A DNA stretch of 64,000 bases from Cordylochernes scorpioides (Eukaryota > Arthropoda > Arachnida > Pseudoscorpiones > Chernetidae): NCBI GenBank assembly GCA_030710605.1, contig CP092870.1, forward strand, positions 50,127,061 through 50,191,060, written 5' to 3'. The notes beneath the pieces were generated by a model, which did not search any database, was not told the origin of the DNA, and was given only the letters and a program-made list of their open reading frames with translations. The position numbers and the translations under genes were made by a program. Positions 10,342-21,539 of the stretch are shown piece by piece; position 1 is the first letter of the stretch, and every line of letters begins with the position of its first letter.

Positions 10342-10889
10342 ATATATATATGTAGTAATGTAGTGTTGTTTATCCTGTAGGATGACTGTGGCATGTTGGT
10401 TACAGTCGTGGTGGCCACAATGTTCAGAGTGGGTTCAGACGTGATTGGAATTACACAAAAGACATGTTGGATGTCACCACAGAGATGGCGAGAGTGAAGC
10501 CGACACCGGTCAGGGGAGATCTGTCTAGAGGGGTCTGTCAATCCTCGTGTCTCAAGGCGGACTGATCTGTTTGAGTAAGAAAGGGGCACACCTGGGTACC
10601 CGACTTGTTTTTCGGACCTTTTTCCTCTACAGACGCCGACTGTCACTCACTCGAAATTTTATTTATGTCACCTTGGCAATTACACTACATCTATACAACA
10701 CATGGAGACATAGATATATATTGGAATATATTACAACATATATATACATACAAGTAATCATGGAGTTTCTTACACTTCATTTTTCCGAATTACAAAAAAT
10801 GCTATTTATAATAATATCTACCTGTGATACTCACGCTACAAATGGGGATAAAATATTGTAGCAAAGTATTTATTTTATGTTATATATCA
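10342..10889. other. no recognisable gene
   Basis: Overlapping open frames of about 100 codons on both strands (10314-10646 minus and 10547-10861 plus) have no recognisable domains and probably reflect composition. Confidence 0.4.
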
Positions 10890-11080
10890 AAATTCGAAAC
10901 TTTTATAGGCGTTTATTTTTAGAAATAAACCATTTCTAATGCCCTTACTGCAATGGAAATATTAATGGGAGGACCTTTTTACACTGCAGTAAGGACAGTA
11001 TAAATTGTTTAATAAAAAAGAATCATACGCGCCTATAATAGTTTCTAATTTTGATAACAGATGGCGCGCTAATGTATCAT
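10890..11080. repeat. palindromic repeat family C, centre deleted
   Basis: The outer arms are kept (TTCGAAACTTTTATAGGCG on the left; GCGCCTATAATAGTTT then AGATGGCGCGCTAATG on the right) and join through a shortened middle (GGGAGGACC to CTGCAGTAAGGACAG). Confidence 0.75.
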
Positions 11081-11099
11081 AATATGTTATATATGTCAT

Positions 11100-11240
11100 A
11101 TTATTAATATTTTATATTTCTTCTACTCTGGAAACTTCCCTCATTGCTTATCTTGTATCTTATAAATGTTGATTTATTCATGCCTTAAATAAATTGATGT
11201 GTCAGTTTGTCTTTCTTAATTTCTGCGTGACAATATTATA
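11100..11240 (+). repeat. LTR-2 partial copy
   Basis: It matches the middle and 3' part of LTR-2 (CTGGAAACTTCCCTCATTGCTTATC and onward through CCTTAAATAAATTG to GCGTGACAATATT). The 5' TGTA end is replaced. Confidence 0.6.
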
Positions 11241-11269
11241 AATTTGATCTATAACTTGGTTATAACGCC

Positions 11270-11800
11270 ATCTGTTTTCAGGAATAGGCACTATTCAGCG
11301 CAACTCCCAAAGGTTTTCGATTTGACTTCGTGCCACACATTTAAAAAGAAATATAAAAATCTGTTCATTCCTGGCCACTCCGACCACCCAGAAGTCTGGA
11401 AATTTTTACACTTGCCTTTTCCATTGAACTAAGCGAGTTTTAAGTTTCATACTTTTCTATGTAATCTGGAAGCATATTAAAATTGGAATTTAAAATTTTG
11501 AAAAGCAATTAGGATATTTGTCACTTTCTGGCCATTCTGAAAACCCCGAAGTCTGAAAAATTGTCAACTTGCATTATCATCAGGCTCTAACAAGCGTACA
11601 AATTTTCAGATTTTTACGCGCTCTAAAGGTATACTAAAAATCAATTACAAGTATTGTGGACAGAAAGACATGGAGCAAGTTAAATACAACCTTTCAAAAT
11701 CGATTCAGTAGATAGTGAATTTTTGCTCGAAAAATATTTTTTATTAAATATTTGTTAGGAAAACCTTCACTCGGGTAAAACCCGGGTATATCCTCTAGTA
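11270..11800 (+). mobile_element. non-autonomous Helitron-like repeat
   Basis: The 3' end has a GC-rich hairpin (CTCGGGTAAAACCCGGG) followed by about ten bases and CTAG then T, the usual Helitron 3' terminus. The body contains GGAAGCATATTAAAATTG and a segment ending GACATGGAGCAAGTTAAAT; both recur at 17880-18420. No Rep/helicase frame is present. The 5' boundary is uncertain. Confidence 0.55.
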
Positions 11801-12009
11801 TTATATAAAATTTAAAACGATATCGAGATTTTAAAAAGATATAATTCAGAATCTAAAAACTTTAGTTAGACTTTGTCACCCATACATTAAAAAGAAGTCC
11901 GATCACATCTCCCCGAGGAAGCAAGTTGAATTAAAGATTTTTAAAATGAAAAAATCGTGTGGAAAGGTCGCGCTGACTTTGTATTCTATATTAAGCTTTC
12001 TTATATCTA

Positions 12010-12370
12010 TTTTGTTGTTGTTGCTTATTCCTCAAGTCGTTTAAATGATCTCCATTAGGTTCCATTGTCTCAGCTTTTCTATTATAGTCCTGGGGTTTGG
12101 TGTTTTTTGGAGGATTTGATACAATTCAATAGATGCTCAGGACTGGCTGGTTGAGAATCACATTTGGGTCATTTCGGGAATGTTTTGATTTTTCCATTAA
12201 ATTTGAGCATTCTGCGATGTCCTTTTCGTAATCTTGAAATCGCCGTTTGTTCTTCCCTAGTAAGGGTGTGGAAAGAAGATTCGTTAGGAATGGGGGTGTA
12301 CCAAGGGTGGTTTATATCTATTCCCTCTGTATCAATAAATATTTTAATAAGGTAAACAGTTTCACGCATA
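12010..12370 (-). pseudogene. LINE-3 family (local label) 3' end
   Basis: Minus-strand translation gives NHPWYTPIPNESSFHTLT then REEQTAISRLRKGHRRMLKF and GKIKTFPK, close to the copy at 22190-22590. The nucleotide tail GGAATAAGCAACAACAAC lies at the left end. It is a 5'-truncated LINE C-terminus with internal frame damage. Confidence 0.72.
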
Positions 12371-13395
12371 CGTTAGGGAGTATCTTTCGGCTCATTTCTT
12401 TCAGCCAATCCTTCCAGATATGCATAACTGTAGCTAGTACTCGGCGTCCACACAAAACAAACAGGGCTTTCGAAACCGTACTTGCTATCAAATAATCGCT
12501 AACAAAACAACGGCTAATTGAAAGCAAAAGAGGCAAAATTAGTTAGGTCCAAAGAGCCTAGAACAGCCGTGGATGATGACATTGTGTTTCAAAGAAGGGA
12601 GGAACCGCATGTTCTGAACTGGAAATCAATGGCCGTTACGGAGTAGAAAAACAATTAAGAACGATCATCTGGTGGGAGGTTTTTATCTCTTTCTCTAATT
12701 ATTCTCGTTATGCCAACATGATAATTGGATTACTAATTTCCTAATTGTAATCGATGGCGAAAGAAAAGATGACGATCAATAAAAGAAATTTGTTTTCGAT
12801 TTTCCTTCGTGTGGTTGTGTTTTTGTCTCCTTCCCAAATTGAGTTAAATATCGGACAGCTAGAAGAGATTGGGGCTCTGAATACTTTTATATCTTACAAT
12901 TCGCAATAGCGTGAATTTGACAGTTTCTAAAGTATGAAAGCAACCTCTATTGTGTATATTATGGCCTTTATACTATGTATGAATAATTATTTTTATTCTT
13001 TTAAATTGTGTGAAAGCCTCCCTAGTATAGAGTAAGTTGCCGGTGAGTTTCCAACTTGTCCGTAGATATTGATTATTCTCTAGTCCTTTCTCTAAAGAGA
13101 TTTTAGAGATTATAACTAATTGTTCCCACAGAGTATATGTGTAAGATCACAAGTAAATAGGCGCTAACGGGAGGAAGATAAGTTTATCTTTGTTTACTAT
13201 GTTATATTTTGTTCTCTCTCTCTCTCTTGTGAATCAATAAAGATAATGCTTTATTGATCTTTTTGGAATCAGTATCTGTAAAAATGTCTAAGCAAAGTTA
13301 ACAATATTGAATAAAATATGAGACTTCCGTATCTATTTGATGAAGGATATCAATTATTAGTGTTTTTATTATTATTTATGTTAAAAGTATATATA
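12371..13395. other. no recognisable gene
   Basis: Single-copy-looking AT-rich DNA. Several TAATT/AATTA clusters at about 12640-12790 resemble the composition of 8440-8880. A short CT run lies near 13215. No coding evidence. Confidence 0.4.
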
Positions 13396-13636
13396 TTAAT
13401 AAAAGACAATTCGCCGAGGGAAAGGTTTCTTTTATATATGTATATCGGCAATACAAGCTTTCACCAGCTCTTCGACAGATATAACTATGTTACTGAAGTT
13501 TTTCGAATTTAATCCATATATATACATACATACAAAGAAGCGTAGTTACACCTGTCGAAGGGCTGTTGAAAGTTTGTATTGCCGATATACATATATAAAA
13601 GAAATTTTTCCCTCGGCGAATTGTCTTTTATTAATA
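13396..13636. repeat. palindromic repeat family F
   Basis: The left arm (ATTAATAAAAGACAATTCGC to CTTCGACAG) and the right arm (CTGTCGAAGGGC to TTGTCTTTTATTAAT) are about 80 bp each with few mismatches, separated by about 75 bp. Found once in the window. Confidence 0.7.
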
Positions 13637-14523
13637 ATTATACCGAAGGGATTATATTTACAACAAAGTATATCTAGTTTATAAATTTAATCACGCCTAT
13701 AATTTTGAATATGAACAAGATCACTACACACACAAGCCTTTATTAAGACATTCCGTCTTATACAGACTCCTGCTAGAAATGAATCTGAAAAGAAATGTGA
13801 AGGAGGGGAAGAAATCCTCGTTAAGAAAAGAGAAAAAGAAGAAAAGGAAGGAATATCTATGTACAAAAGACTATATACATCGTACATAGAACACAGTGAA
13901 GAAGAAGAGTACTGAGTAAATGGTTGTATCTTGTGAAGACAAAAATATTTCCACACAGTTCAGTTACTTTGTTAGGTCTTTTTTCCTCCTTGAAGTCTTG
14001 AAAAATTGAAGAACTTTAAAATAGCTGACTCATTATCCATCAAGTCCGAAAGAAAGGAATACAGCGAAAAGTGAATAAGATCACTATAAACTACCACATG
14101 ATATCACCCACATCAAACATCTTCGAAATAGAACAAAGATTTACTGGTCGAAGTATCTTTATGAATGCCGGCCAGGCAACCTCTATCTTTACGAAATAAT
14201 ACAATTATAAAACACGTTTTCCTTACCATAAATTACTTTATGGAACACGTTTTTGGTACGTGAGTGTTATTTCTAACCCTATTTTCTTCAAAAATAAAAG
14301 TTTAGAAAATGGGCCCATTTTTAACATTCCAAACTTTGTTTTTGTTTCCAGGAGAAAGTCTTTTTTCTATTTTATAAGCATTTAACTTCCAAAATTAGGC
14401 AAAAGTCGCTGTGATAAATACATTTATAGTAATTTACTCCGATCATCCGTTACATTATTAGGTAGAATAGACAATATTAAGCATTTTTCATAATACTAAA
14501 ATAGTATAGATTATTATAGAAGC
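13637..14523. other. unassigned; short repeats only
   Basis: The segment 13725-13790 repeats the 2470-2560 sequence. GAATGCCGGCCAGGC at about 14163-14177 recurs at 18127. No gene was seen. Confidence 0.4.
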
Positions 14524-14740
14524 ATAGGGCACCTCTCCCGTCAAAATAAACGTCAAAACTAGACGCCATCTATTGACCGTCGCCGCAAACTAGCGGCCTC
14601 GAGTCGGTGACAAAGCCACAAAACCAGCTTTGGCAAACTGAATAACGTTCACCTAGAGACCATGGTTTCAGGCTAATGGCCCTCGTCAGTCTAGAGCGTC
14701 AGGTTTTTACGTTTATTTTGACGAGAGAGGCGCCCTATGT
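14524..14740. repeat. palindromic repeat family B with hammerhead
   Basis: The terminal inverted repeats are GGGCACCTCTCCCGTCAAAA on the left and TTTTGACGAGAGAGGCGCCC on the right. Inside the left end lies GACGCCATCTATTGACC, the reverse of the shared AGATGGCG motif, and GTCGGTGACAAAGCCAC. The right half carries the hammerhead ribozyme. Non-coding. Confidence 0.75.
14651..14700 (-). ncRNA. type-I hammerhead ribozyme, all core bases present
   Basis: Minus-strand reading: stem I 5' strand CTCTAGA; core CTGACGA (14689-14683); stem II GGGC-CAUUA-GCCU; GAA (14669-14667); stem III ACC-AU-GGU; then C17 at 14658; then UCUAGG, which closes stem I with six pairs, one of them G-U. C3, U4, G5, A6, G8, A9, G12, A13, A14, A15.1, U16.1 and C17 are all as in the consensus. 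Self-cleavage is predicted 3' of 14658 on the minus transcript. Stem III is only three pairs, as in small hammerheads known from Penelope-like elements and retrozymes. Confidence 0.85.
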
Positions 14741-15049
14741 TTCTATGGATCAATTTTCTCCCGGATAATTTTCCACCTATATGATTATTATGTCTCGAAA
14801 TGATTAAAATGGTCAAAAATGAACATTTTCGCAACAAAATATATATATTTCGCGTATTCGAAGCAAGGCTCAATTGTATAAAATAAATTTATTCAACAAC
14901 GAGATGAGAAAACCCATCAGGCTAATTCTTAGGCAGATTTGATCAAAGAGGCTTCCTGAGAAATCAAGAACCAGCATTCAAGTCCCAATTTGAGTAATTA
15001 GACTGATGGTTAAATATAAGAAAAAATTGTCAGGTGTTGGTAATATAAA

Positions 15050-15375
15050 CAAAAAAAGGCAAATATGACCAGTCACATAAGCATTTTAGATGGGAGAGCG
15101 TCATCTAGTGGAATTATACCCATTAAATGCTCGTATCTTGATTTCTCAGGAAGCCTCTTAGGCCAAATTTTTGGACGGCGAAGTACAGCCTGCCCCACGC
15201 TAACGAGGGCCAACAGCACCAAACGCGTTCGTGGTCGACTTTTCCTGATTTATCAAGGAAATGTGTTATCCATACATCACAAGGAACAGGCCTAAATCAA
15301 CATTTAGTTTATTTTTGTTCCACTAGATGGCGCTCTGTTATCAAAAATGCTCATGCCAGTGGTCAGGTTGTTTAT
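15050..15375. repeat. palindromic repeat family A2 with decayed hammerhead
   Basis: The arms hold AGCATTTTAGATGGGAGAGCG on the left and AGATGGCGCTCTGTTATC on the right, with CTTGATTTCTC near the centre. The plus-strand hammerhead-like unit is at 15188-15238: CCCACG, CTAACGA, GGGC-CAACA-GCAC, CAAAC, GCGTT, CGTGG. G5 to A and loss of G12 predict no activity. Confidence 0.65.
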
Positions 15376-15854
15376 AGGTGATTTCCGGTTTAAAAACGAT
15401 AAACTAATGGGAGTATATATCTTTTTTCGAGAGAATGTTCATAACTTCAAAAAAAAAAAAGAAGGAATCTAAAAATGCACAGGGTTCGAACTACAAGCCC
15501 TTGGAGTTACGAGCAAAAAAACTGTCAAAAATCCAATTAAAGATTCACCTGAGGCGCTATTCACGAACGCGAGCTTCACGTAGCTTCTCTACTTAAGTCG
15601 TTTATAAAGACAACCCATTTCGAAGTTATTACTTTGCTTTTTGAATTCTGCCAAGTCCTTTTAGACACAGAGCATCGGAATGATTTTCGATTCAACATTT
15701 GACGATTACGAGTTTGAAAATACTTCAAAAATACAAGCAAAAAACAATAAAAATTATAAATAAAGTTTAATTTATTTGCTATTAAAATAAATAGTTTGTT
15801 TATTTTTAACAGAAATAATTCATGCGTGCTATTTATTTTATGTGTATGTTTCTC
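15376..15854. other. no recognisable gene
   Basis: AT-rich DNA with an A-run near 15451. No domain-bearing frame or shared repeat was identified. Confidence 0.4.
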
Positions 15855-16055
15855 TCAGCAGTACTAGCGGCCTCGGGTCGGTGACAAAGCCACAGTACCA
15901 GCTTTGGCCATGGTATCTAGGTGGACGCTTCTCAGTTTACCAAAGCTGGTGTTGTGGCTTTGTCACCGACCCGAGACCGCTAGTTTGCGGCGACGGTCAA
16001 TAGATGGTGTATAGCTTTGACGTTTAATTTGACGGGAGAGGCGACCTATGCTTTT
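15855..16055. repeat. palindromic repeat family B, rearranged
   Basis: CTAGCGGCCTCGGGTCGGTG and its complement (CACCGACCCGAGACCGCTAG) form two arms around CCATGGTATCTAGGTGGACGC, which is only the 3' strand of the family B hammerhead; the CTGACGA core is absent. The right side ends with the family B terminal word TTTGACGGGAGAGGCG. Confidence 0.7.
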
Positions 16056-16584
16056 TTTAGGCATGAATATAGATATCTAAGTTACAAATTTAGAATTAAA
16101 ATAAGTAATTTTAGTCTTCAAATATTAGTGCCTCATAATAAAATATCGTGATTATTTTATTGTTATATATTGTCGCGGAGATAAATAAAACAAGGGCAAA
16201 TTTGGGAAAAATTAATTTATTATAAAGGTGGTATTTACCTTTTAGTTCTCCAATAAAATTATATACAAGAGGTATTTATAGGGAGAGATAACAACTTATC
16301 CCAAGGTAATGAGAGTGGTCTGCCACCGTCCCGTTTTCCTTATTTGCCGATAAGATTCCGAGAACCCCTCACATCTGTCCCCCCGGAGTCCAGGGATGAT
16401 TGACAGGTGTCCCATGGAGCTTCCTGTGACCGGAGTTGCAGAGTTACTTGACAATATTATTCCCTGCTCTTAGCTGATGCTTCCTAGCCTAAACCTCACT
16501 ATCATCTTTTGACAGGTTTTGAAATGTCAACTTGAATTGTCATCAGGTTTGAATAGGTGACAGAATTTCATACTTATACATCCT
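16056..16584. other. unassigned; possible LTR fragment
   Basis: A TGTCGCGGAGATAAATAAAAC word at 16169 could be an LTR start, but no second copy or matching end was found. Otherwise nothing. Confidence 0.25.
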
Positions 16585-16864
16585 CTGGAAGTATATTAAA
16601 AATTAATTACAAGATGTACAAACAGACATGAAGCAAGTTTAAAAAAAAAGCTTTTTGAAAACGATTTTTGCTGGGGCTTAGATCTTATATAGACACAAAT
16701 CTGTTCGCAGTGAATTGGTCAATTCCTTGTACGAGGCGGTAAGTGACGTAAACAAATATTTAACCGAAATATGTATCTTTACCTTTGGTTTGTAAACCCT
16801 CAATTTATTGAATTTTATTACAAAGTTATACAGCAACACAATGGATTAGTGTTGAGGGATACTT

Positions 16865-16990
16865 GGTGCATATTTAATTCGGATTATGATTATTCAATTG
16901 AGATTAATATTAGTTAGAGGGATAATTGGTGCATATTTAATTCGGATTATGATTATTCAATTGAGATTAATATTAGTTAGAGGTAAAAAA
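16865..16990 (+). repeat. tandem duplication, 63-bp unit
   Basis: The unit beginning GGTGCATATTTAATTCGG occurs at 16865 and again at 16928 with almost no differences, so the duplication is recent. Confidence 0.85.
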
Positions 16991-17879
16991 AGGTTAATTG
17001 AGAAGAGGAACTATTAATAACGGTGTCGTGAGATGTATGGTCTAACATTAACATATGTCGTGATCGAATAGAAGGATACAACCGTTATACTTACAATCTC
17101 CAAGAATCCAGCCAAGTGAGCAGCGACGTGCCGTAGCATTCGATGTCTGCCACGTTTATTTTTGTAGTTTTTATAGATGGATCAATTTGTATATTTACAT
17201 TTTAACACAAGTTTAACATATTTACATACTTATTTTGGCGAAAATAAATTATACATCTTTGATATTGTACAAATTATGATATATATATTTGCCTAATCAT
17301 ATTGATATCAGAAAATACTGAACTATAATAAATATATTAATATATTTATTGACTTTTAGAAGCTTTTGCTTGTATTTCTAAAGAGGTTTTAGATAGGAAA
17401 CTGAATATTTGGATTTCTAACTCATTTGAGGTATTGAACAATCTCTGAAAAAATGAATTCACAGCTACCAACAGTTTCCAACTTGACATCATACATCCTG
17501 TTGGAGCTTGGTTCCTGACAATGTTAGCCAGGACTTCCTTTAGCTCCTTCAGCCTCTGGTCTCAGGTGATGACGATATGAGGCAGAGCTTGTTGTTGACT
17601 GTACTTTATGACCGGCGGATTGACTACCGAGAATCTTGTCCCTTCGCAAGCTGCGATGTAACAGCAAGCTGTTTGAATAGAGGAAGGACACCTTACTCGT
17701 TTTAGCTGACTGGCTGACTCATTTTATTACATCTTTCACTCCTTTTATATGCATATATATATATTTACATAATTAAAAGAAATAAATAAAAATTTACATG
17801 ATTATAGGACAATGCAGCCTGGCAAGTTATTTACATAACTAGGCGCAAACACATCCCATAAAATTTAAAAGGAAATGTA

Positions 17880-18420
17880 GAAATTAGTTCATTCCCGCTA
17901 ACCCAGACCACGTAGAAGTCTGAAAATGTGTACACTTGCATTGTTAATTGAATTGAGCCAGTTTTCAATACATAATAATTCTAGTATTGGAACCTTAGAA
18001 TAATTTTTAACGCCTTGTCAAATGTTTCAATTTTTGTTTGCTCCTGACGAGGACAAAGGATTTTTGTCGAAACGTCGAGATAATAAAAAGAAATACTGGC
18101 AGAAATATCTTTAATTTCAAGAACTATGAATGCCGGCCAGGCTGCCTCTATCTTTACGATAATAATTATATGTTGTCTGGAAGCATATTAAAATTGAATT
18201 GCAAAATTTGAAAGACAATTTGTAAATTTGTCCATTCCCGGTCACCCTGACAACCCATACGTCTGAAAATTTGTCAACGTGCATTTTCATCGGGTTGTAA
18301 AAGGACTACCAAGTTTCAGATTCCTACGTGCTCTAGAAGTATACTAAAAATCGATTTCAATATTTGTGGACAGACATGGAGGCAAGTTAAATAAAGATTC
18401 TAAAATATCTCTCTTTGTTG
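17880..18420 (+). repeat. Helitron-like repeat body copies
   Basis: Segments around GGAAGCATATTAAAATTG and GTATACTAAAAATCGATTTC match the 11270-11800 repeat. A hammerhead-like unit at 18041-18079 and the GAATGCCGGCCAGGC word interrupt it. No clean 3' hairpin is seen. Confidence 0.45.
18041..18079 (+). ncRNA. hammerhead-like motif with vestigial stem III
   Basis: The order is CTC, CTGACGA (18044-18050), an extra G, stem II GACAAA/TTTGTC, GAAAC, GTC (18074-18076), GAG. Stem I is three pairs (CTC/GAG), and stem III is AC/GU without a loop. All core bases are present except that one extra base sits between A9 and stem II. Minimal hammerheads of this GAAACGTC type are known next to Penelope-like elements and act as dimers; activity here is doubtful. 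Confidence 0.5.
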
Positions 18421-18559
18421 GTTGTTAAGTTTCAAAAATGGAGGAGATAAGGCAAGGGTTCGGCAAATTGCGGCTCGAAACCAACATGCGGCTCTTTGGA
18501 TGAGAAGCTGCGGCTCTTTATATAGTTCCATACGCAAATATTATGTATTTTATTTCTGA

Positions 18560-18690
18560 CCAGAAGTCCTCCTCTACGTGGGGAGAAGCAGCACAAGTAA
18601 GACCTGTAGTACGGTGTCGAGCCGCTACGGTAACTGTGAACTGTGGCTGACTAACAGAGCAATGGCCATTCCCTGGAGCAACAAAATCAT
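18560..18690 (+). repeat. dispersed repeat G
   Basis: It shares CCTCCTCTACGTGGG, AGAAGCAGCACAAGTAAG, GTAGTACGGTGTCG and GTGGCTGACTAAC with 24670-24805 in the same orientation. Element type unknown. Confidence 0.6.
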
Positions 18691-19168
18691 TTATTTTATT
18701 TAAAAAACATTTAATAAATCTTTCTGAATCGATTAACAAGGACTAGACACCGATTCTATCTCTCAGTCACTTGTACTCACCGCAAACTTTTTTTTCACCA
18801 AAAAATTTAAGAGAGTACTATTTATATTACGATGCACTATAAGTGTATAACTGGAATAAAATTGAATAAATTAAGGGTTCCCAAACCAAAGGTAAAGATA
18901 CATATTTCAGCTAAACTTACGTCACCTTCCGCCTCGTACAAGGAATTGACCAATCCACTGCGAGCAGATTTGTGTCTATATAAGGTCTAAGCCCCAGGGA
19001 TAATGGTTTTTCAAAAAGCTTTTATCTAATTTGCCTTATGTCTGTCAAAAAATCTTGTAATTAATTTTTAATATACTTCCAGAGAAGGTAGAGTACTATT
19101 TATTGTTGGCCAGAAAAAATGTTATGGCTCTTTAAAAACTTTGAAATTTTGTAAATTGTAATTTTGGC

Positions 19169-19734
19169 TTAAAAGCTTGCTGACCCCTTAGATAAGGCAT
19201 TGGATAGTTTACATTTAATTCCAATCAGATATTTCAGTGGCGGTTTACTTTGCAAATCCAATTTATCCTTTTGCTTTGAAATATTCGGTTTTCCGAGAAA
19301 TACAGTGGCATTCCAATTGTGAATTGTATGTAGAGAGAGTAAGATAACTCGAGGGAGCCGACACAATGTACAGCAAATATTTTAATCCAATTAAAATCGT
19401 AATTAGAGGGAGGAGCAAATGTGATTTGTTGAAGATGTTTTTGAGCGCCGCATAATAATTAAAGTTTCCTTTTTATTACTGTCTGCTATAAGAGAGCTAG
19501 CTTCTAATTGGATCTTATTATAGTTTCTAAAGAATGGGAAATAAATTCTTTAGTTTTTCTTTTTTGAGCAGGTCTTGGAATCCTACATACAGTTATTTCT
19601 TCCTTTGTTACACCAATCGACTTACCCTGAGTTTTAGAAAGACCTTTCTGAGTACTTGCAATTTTTTACTTCGTGTACTTCACATGCTTGAAGTGCGACC
19701 AATCTTAGGAGTGGAAATGAAATAAAGACAAAAC
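19169..19734. other. no recognisable gene
   Basis: Two short open frames lack domains. A cluster of AATTA/TAATT words lies at about 19385-19515. No repeat match was seen. Confidence 0.35.
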
Positions 19735-20960
19735 TATATTATTATATTTTTTTTTGAACTATGTATAACATTTATACACTGCGTGTGATATTGAAAATGG
19801 AACGCCAAAAAAGAGAAGCTATAAAGTGATGAAACTTGGCAAACAGAGAGAGTTAGGAAAGAACAATAATTGATCTTTATTTCAAAATGATAGTCAGAGC
19901 GAGAACGGCGTCGACTCAGTAGCAAGTAGGAACACCGCGGACGTCACTTTAAGGTAGAGTCAATCAGACTACGAATGGCGTCCTGAGGGATGGCTATCCA
20001 TTCCCTTTTAACTATTTATCACGTCTTCTGAAAGCGGCTCAAGACAAACGGCGTCCAATAATGTCCCAGACGTGCTCGATTGGTTAGAGGTCAGGAGAGT
20101 ACGGTGGTCAGGGAAGCATATGCACATCTTGCAGATATTGTTGGCTTAATGTGCGGTCGGACGTTATCCTGCTAATAAAGGGGATACCCTCAGAAGGTAG
20201 GGAGTGTCACCGGTCGCAGCACATCATCAACGTAGCGTTGGGACGTCATAATGCCCTGAATACGAACTAAAGGTGACCTGGTATCATACACGATTGCGCT
20301 TCAAACCATGATTCCGCGTTGTCGCGCGGTGGAGAGTTCCACAAATGCTGCCATATTGTACCTTTCTCCACGTCCACACCAGACGCGTACTATCACTGGA
20401 CAAACAAACGCGTGATTCATCTGAGAACACGAGCCTGTGCCATTCCGTCATCCACGTCAGTCAATCTAGTCCGTCATCATTCCAAACGTTGGTCATTCAG
20501 TGGGTCAATGGCAGTCTTCTTACAGGCCGACACGGATGCAAGACATTAGCAACCAATCTACGGGAAATGGGTCTGGTCGAGATGGAATGATATTGCACAT
20601 TTTTCAGAATGGAGGTACAAGTGACATGTAGGTCCGCCACTGCTTGTCGAAGGATACGCCGATCCACGCGTGCTGACGTCACTCTGGCTGCACCGGCATT
20701 CCTATAAATTGCCTCATTTCCTTTTTCCAACCATTTTCTCCACCCTCGGTACTCTTTGGACGCACCCAGGTGTGAGCCAGAGGCGATTTGAAATATGGAC
20801 CAACCTGCCCTTTTCAGTTCGATCACCATGCCCCTCGTAAAATCATCTGTCTGCTGGAACTGCCTCCATTAACGACGGCCTGGCATTATCTGTTATTAGA
20901 TCATGCAAATCTTTATCTTTGCCTAAATCTAATGTTTGTCTTGTCTGTTTGGGGCCTGGA
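19735..20960 (-). pseudogene. Tc1-like transposon, decayed transposase
   Basis: Minus-strand pieces give, in order: RGMVIELKRAGWSIFQIA and RRILRQAVADLHVTCTSILK (paired helix-turn-helix DNA-binding region, 20829 downwards); VFSDESRVCLSSD (first catalytic Asp); RQRGIMV followed by a stop where Trp is expected; PLVRIQGIMTSQRYVDDVLR; QDNVRPHI (second Asp); PPYSPDL, a stop, and PIEHVWDIIGRRL (catalytic Glu). This is the DD34E layout of Tc1 transposases. Several stops and shifts make it non-functional. Terminal repeats were not located with confidence, so the outer limits are approximate. Confidence 0.85.
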
Positions 20961-20979
20961 TATTTGGTTCAATACCTAA

Positions 20980-21374
20980 TATGAGTGTTAAATATTTTTT
21001 AAAATGCATCTACTGGATCCCTTTCTAGTATTTGCAAACGAGATAACCTTGAAGTTATTTGCATAACAAACAAAGGTTTCAGCGCGTGGATTCACACTTC
21101 TAGTAATCACAGCAGCTTCACAAATGAAGATATAAATTATAGAAATAAATAAAATCAGTTTCATAATATTCGTAAAGGATATATAAATTATAAGCCATCG
21201 ATAAGATACAAGAAACCAATCCAAGTAGAAGCACACAATCCAAACAATAAGTTTTAAATATTTACTCATTGGGAGCCGAAGAATTTCACGTCCGCTCAAC
21301 ATGGCCGCCTAGCGAAGAATCACCAACCCATATTCTTGTATTCTTGATTTATAAAATAAATAGGTTGAGCAAAT
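20980..21374. other. no recognisable gene
   Basis: A 104-codon minus-strand frame at 20988-21302 looks hydrophobic in its middle but matches nothing recognised. Confidence 0.35.
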
Positions 21375-21505
21375 ATCATAGTTTTAAAATTACAAAATAT
21401 TTTCTCACAATGAGTTTATTTTTATTACAAAACGCTAGCTTTCAAGTAATAAAAATGAACTCGTTGTGAGAAAATATTTTGTAATTTTAAAACTTTTTTC
21501 ACAAT
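21375..21505. repeat. short inverted repeat
   Basis: AGTTTTAAAATTACAAAAT then ATTTTCTCACAATGAGTTT is repeated in reverse complement after about 25 bases, giving arms of about 50 bp. Confidence 0.7.
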
Positions 21506-21539
21506 TTTATCATGAATATAAATATCATGGTATTTAATC

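Larger units (their letters stand above)
16585..19085. mobile_element. element bounded by about 250-bp inverted repeats
   Basis: The left arm (16585-16840) and right arm (18845-19085) are inverted copies: GGAAGTATATTAAAAATTAATT, then TTATATAGACACAAATCTG, TTCCTTGTACGAGGCGG and TATCTTTACCTTTGGTTTG. The interior (about 2 kb) encodes nothing recognisable and contains Helitron-like and hammerhead-like sequence. It may be a long-TIR transposon remnant or two repeats that happen to face each other. Confidence 0.5.

Noticed and set aside
20319-20590. Plus-strand frames over the Tc1-like region
   Set aside because: They are the complement of the transposase fragments, whose catalytic motifs read on the minus strand.
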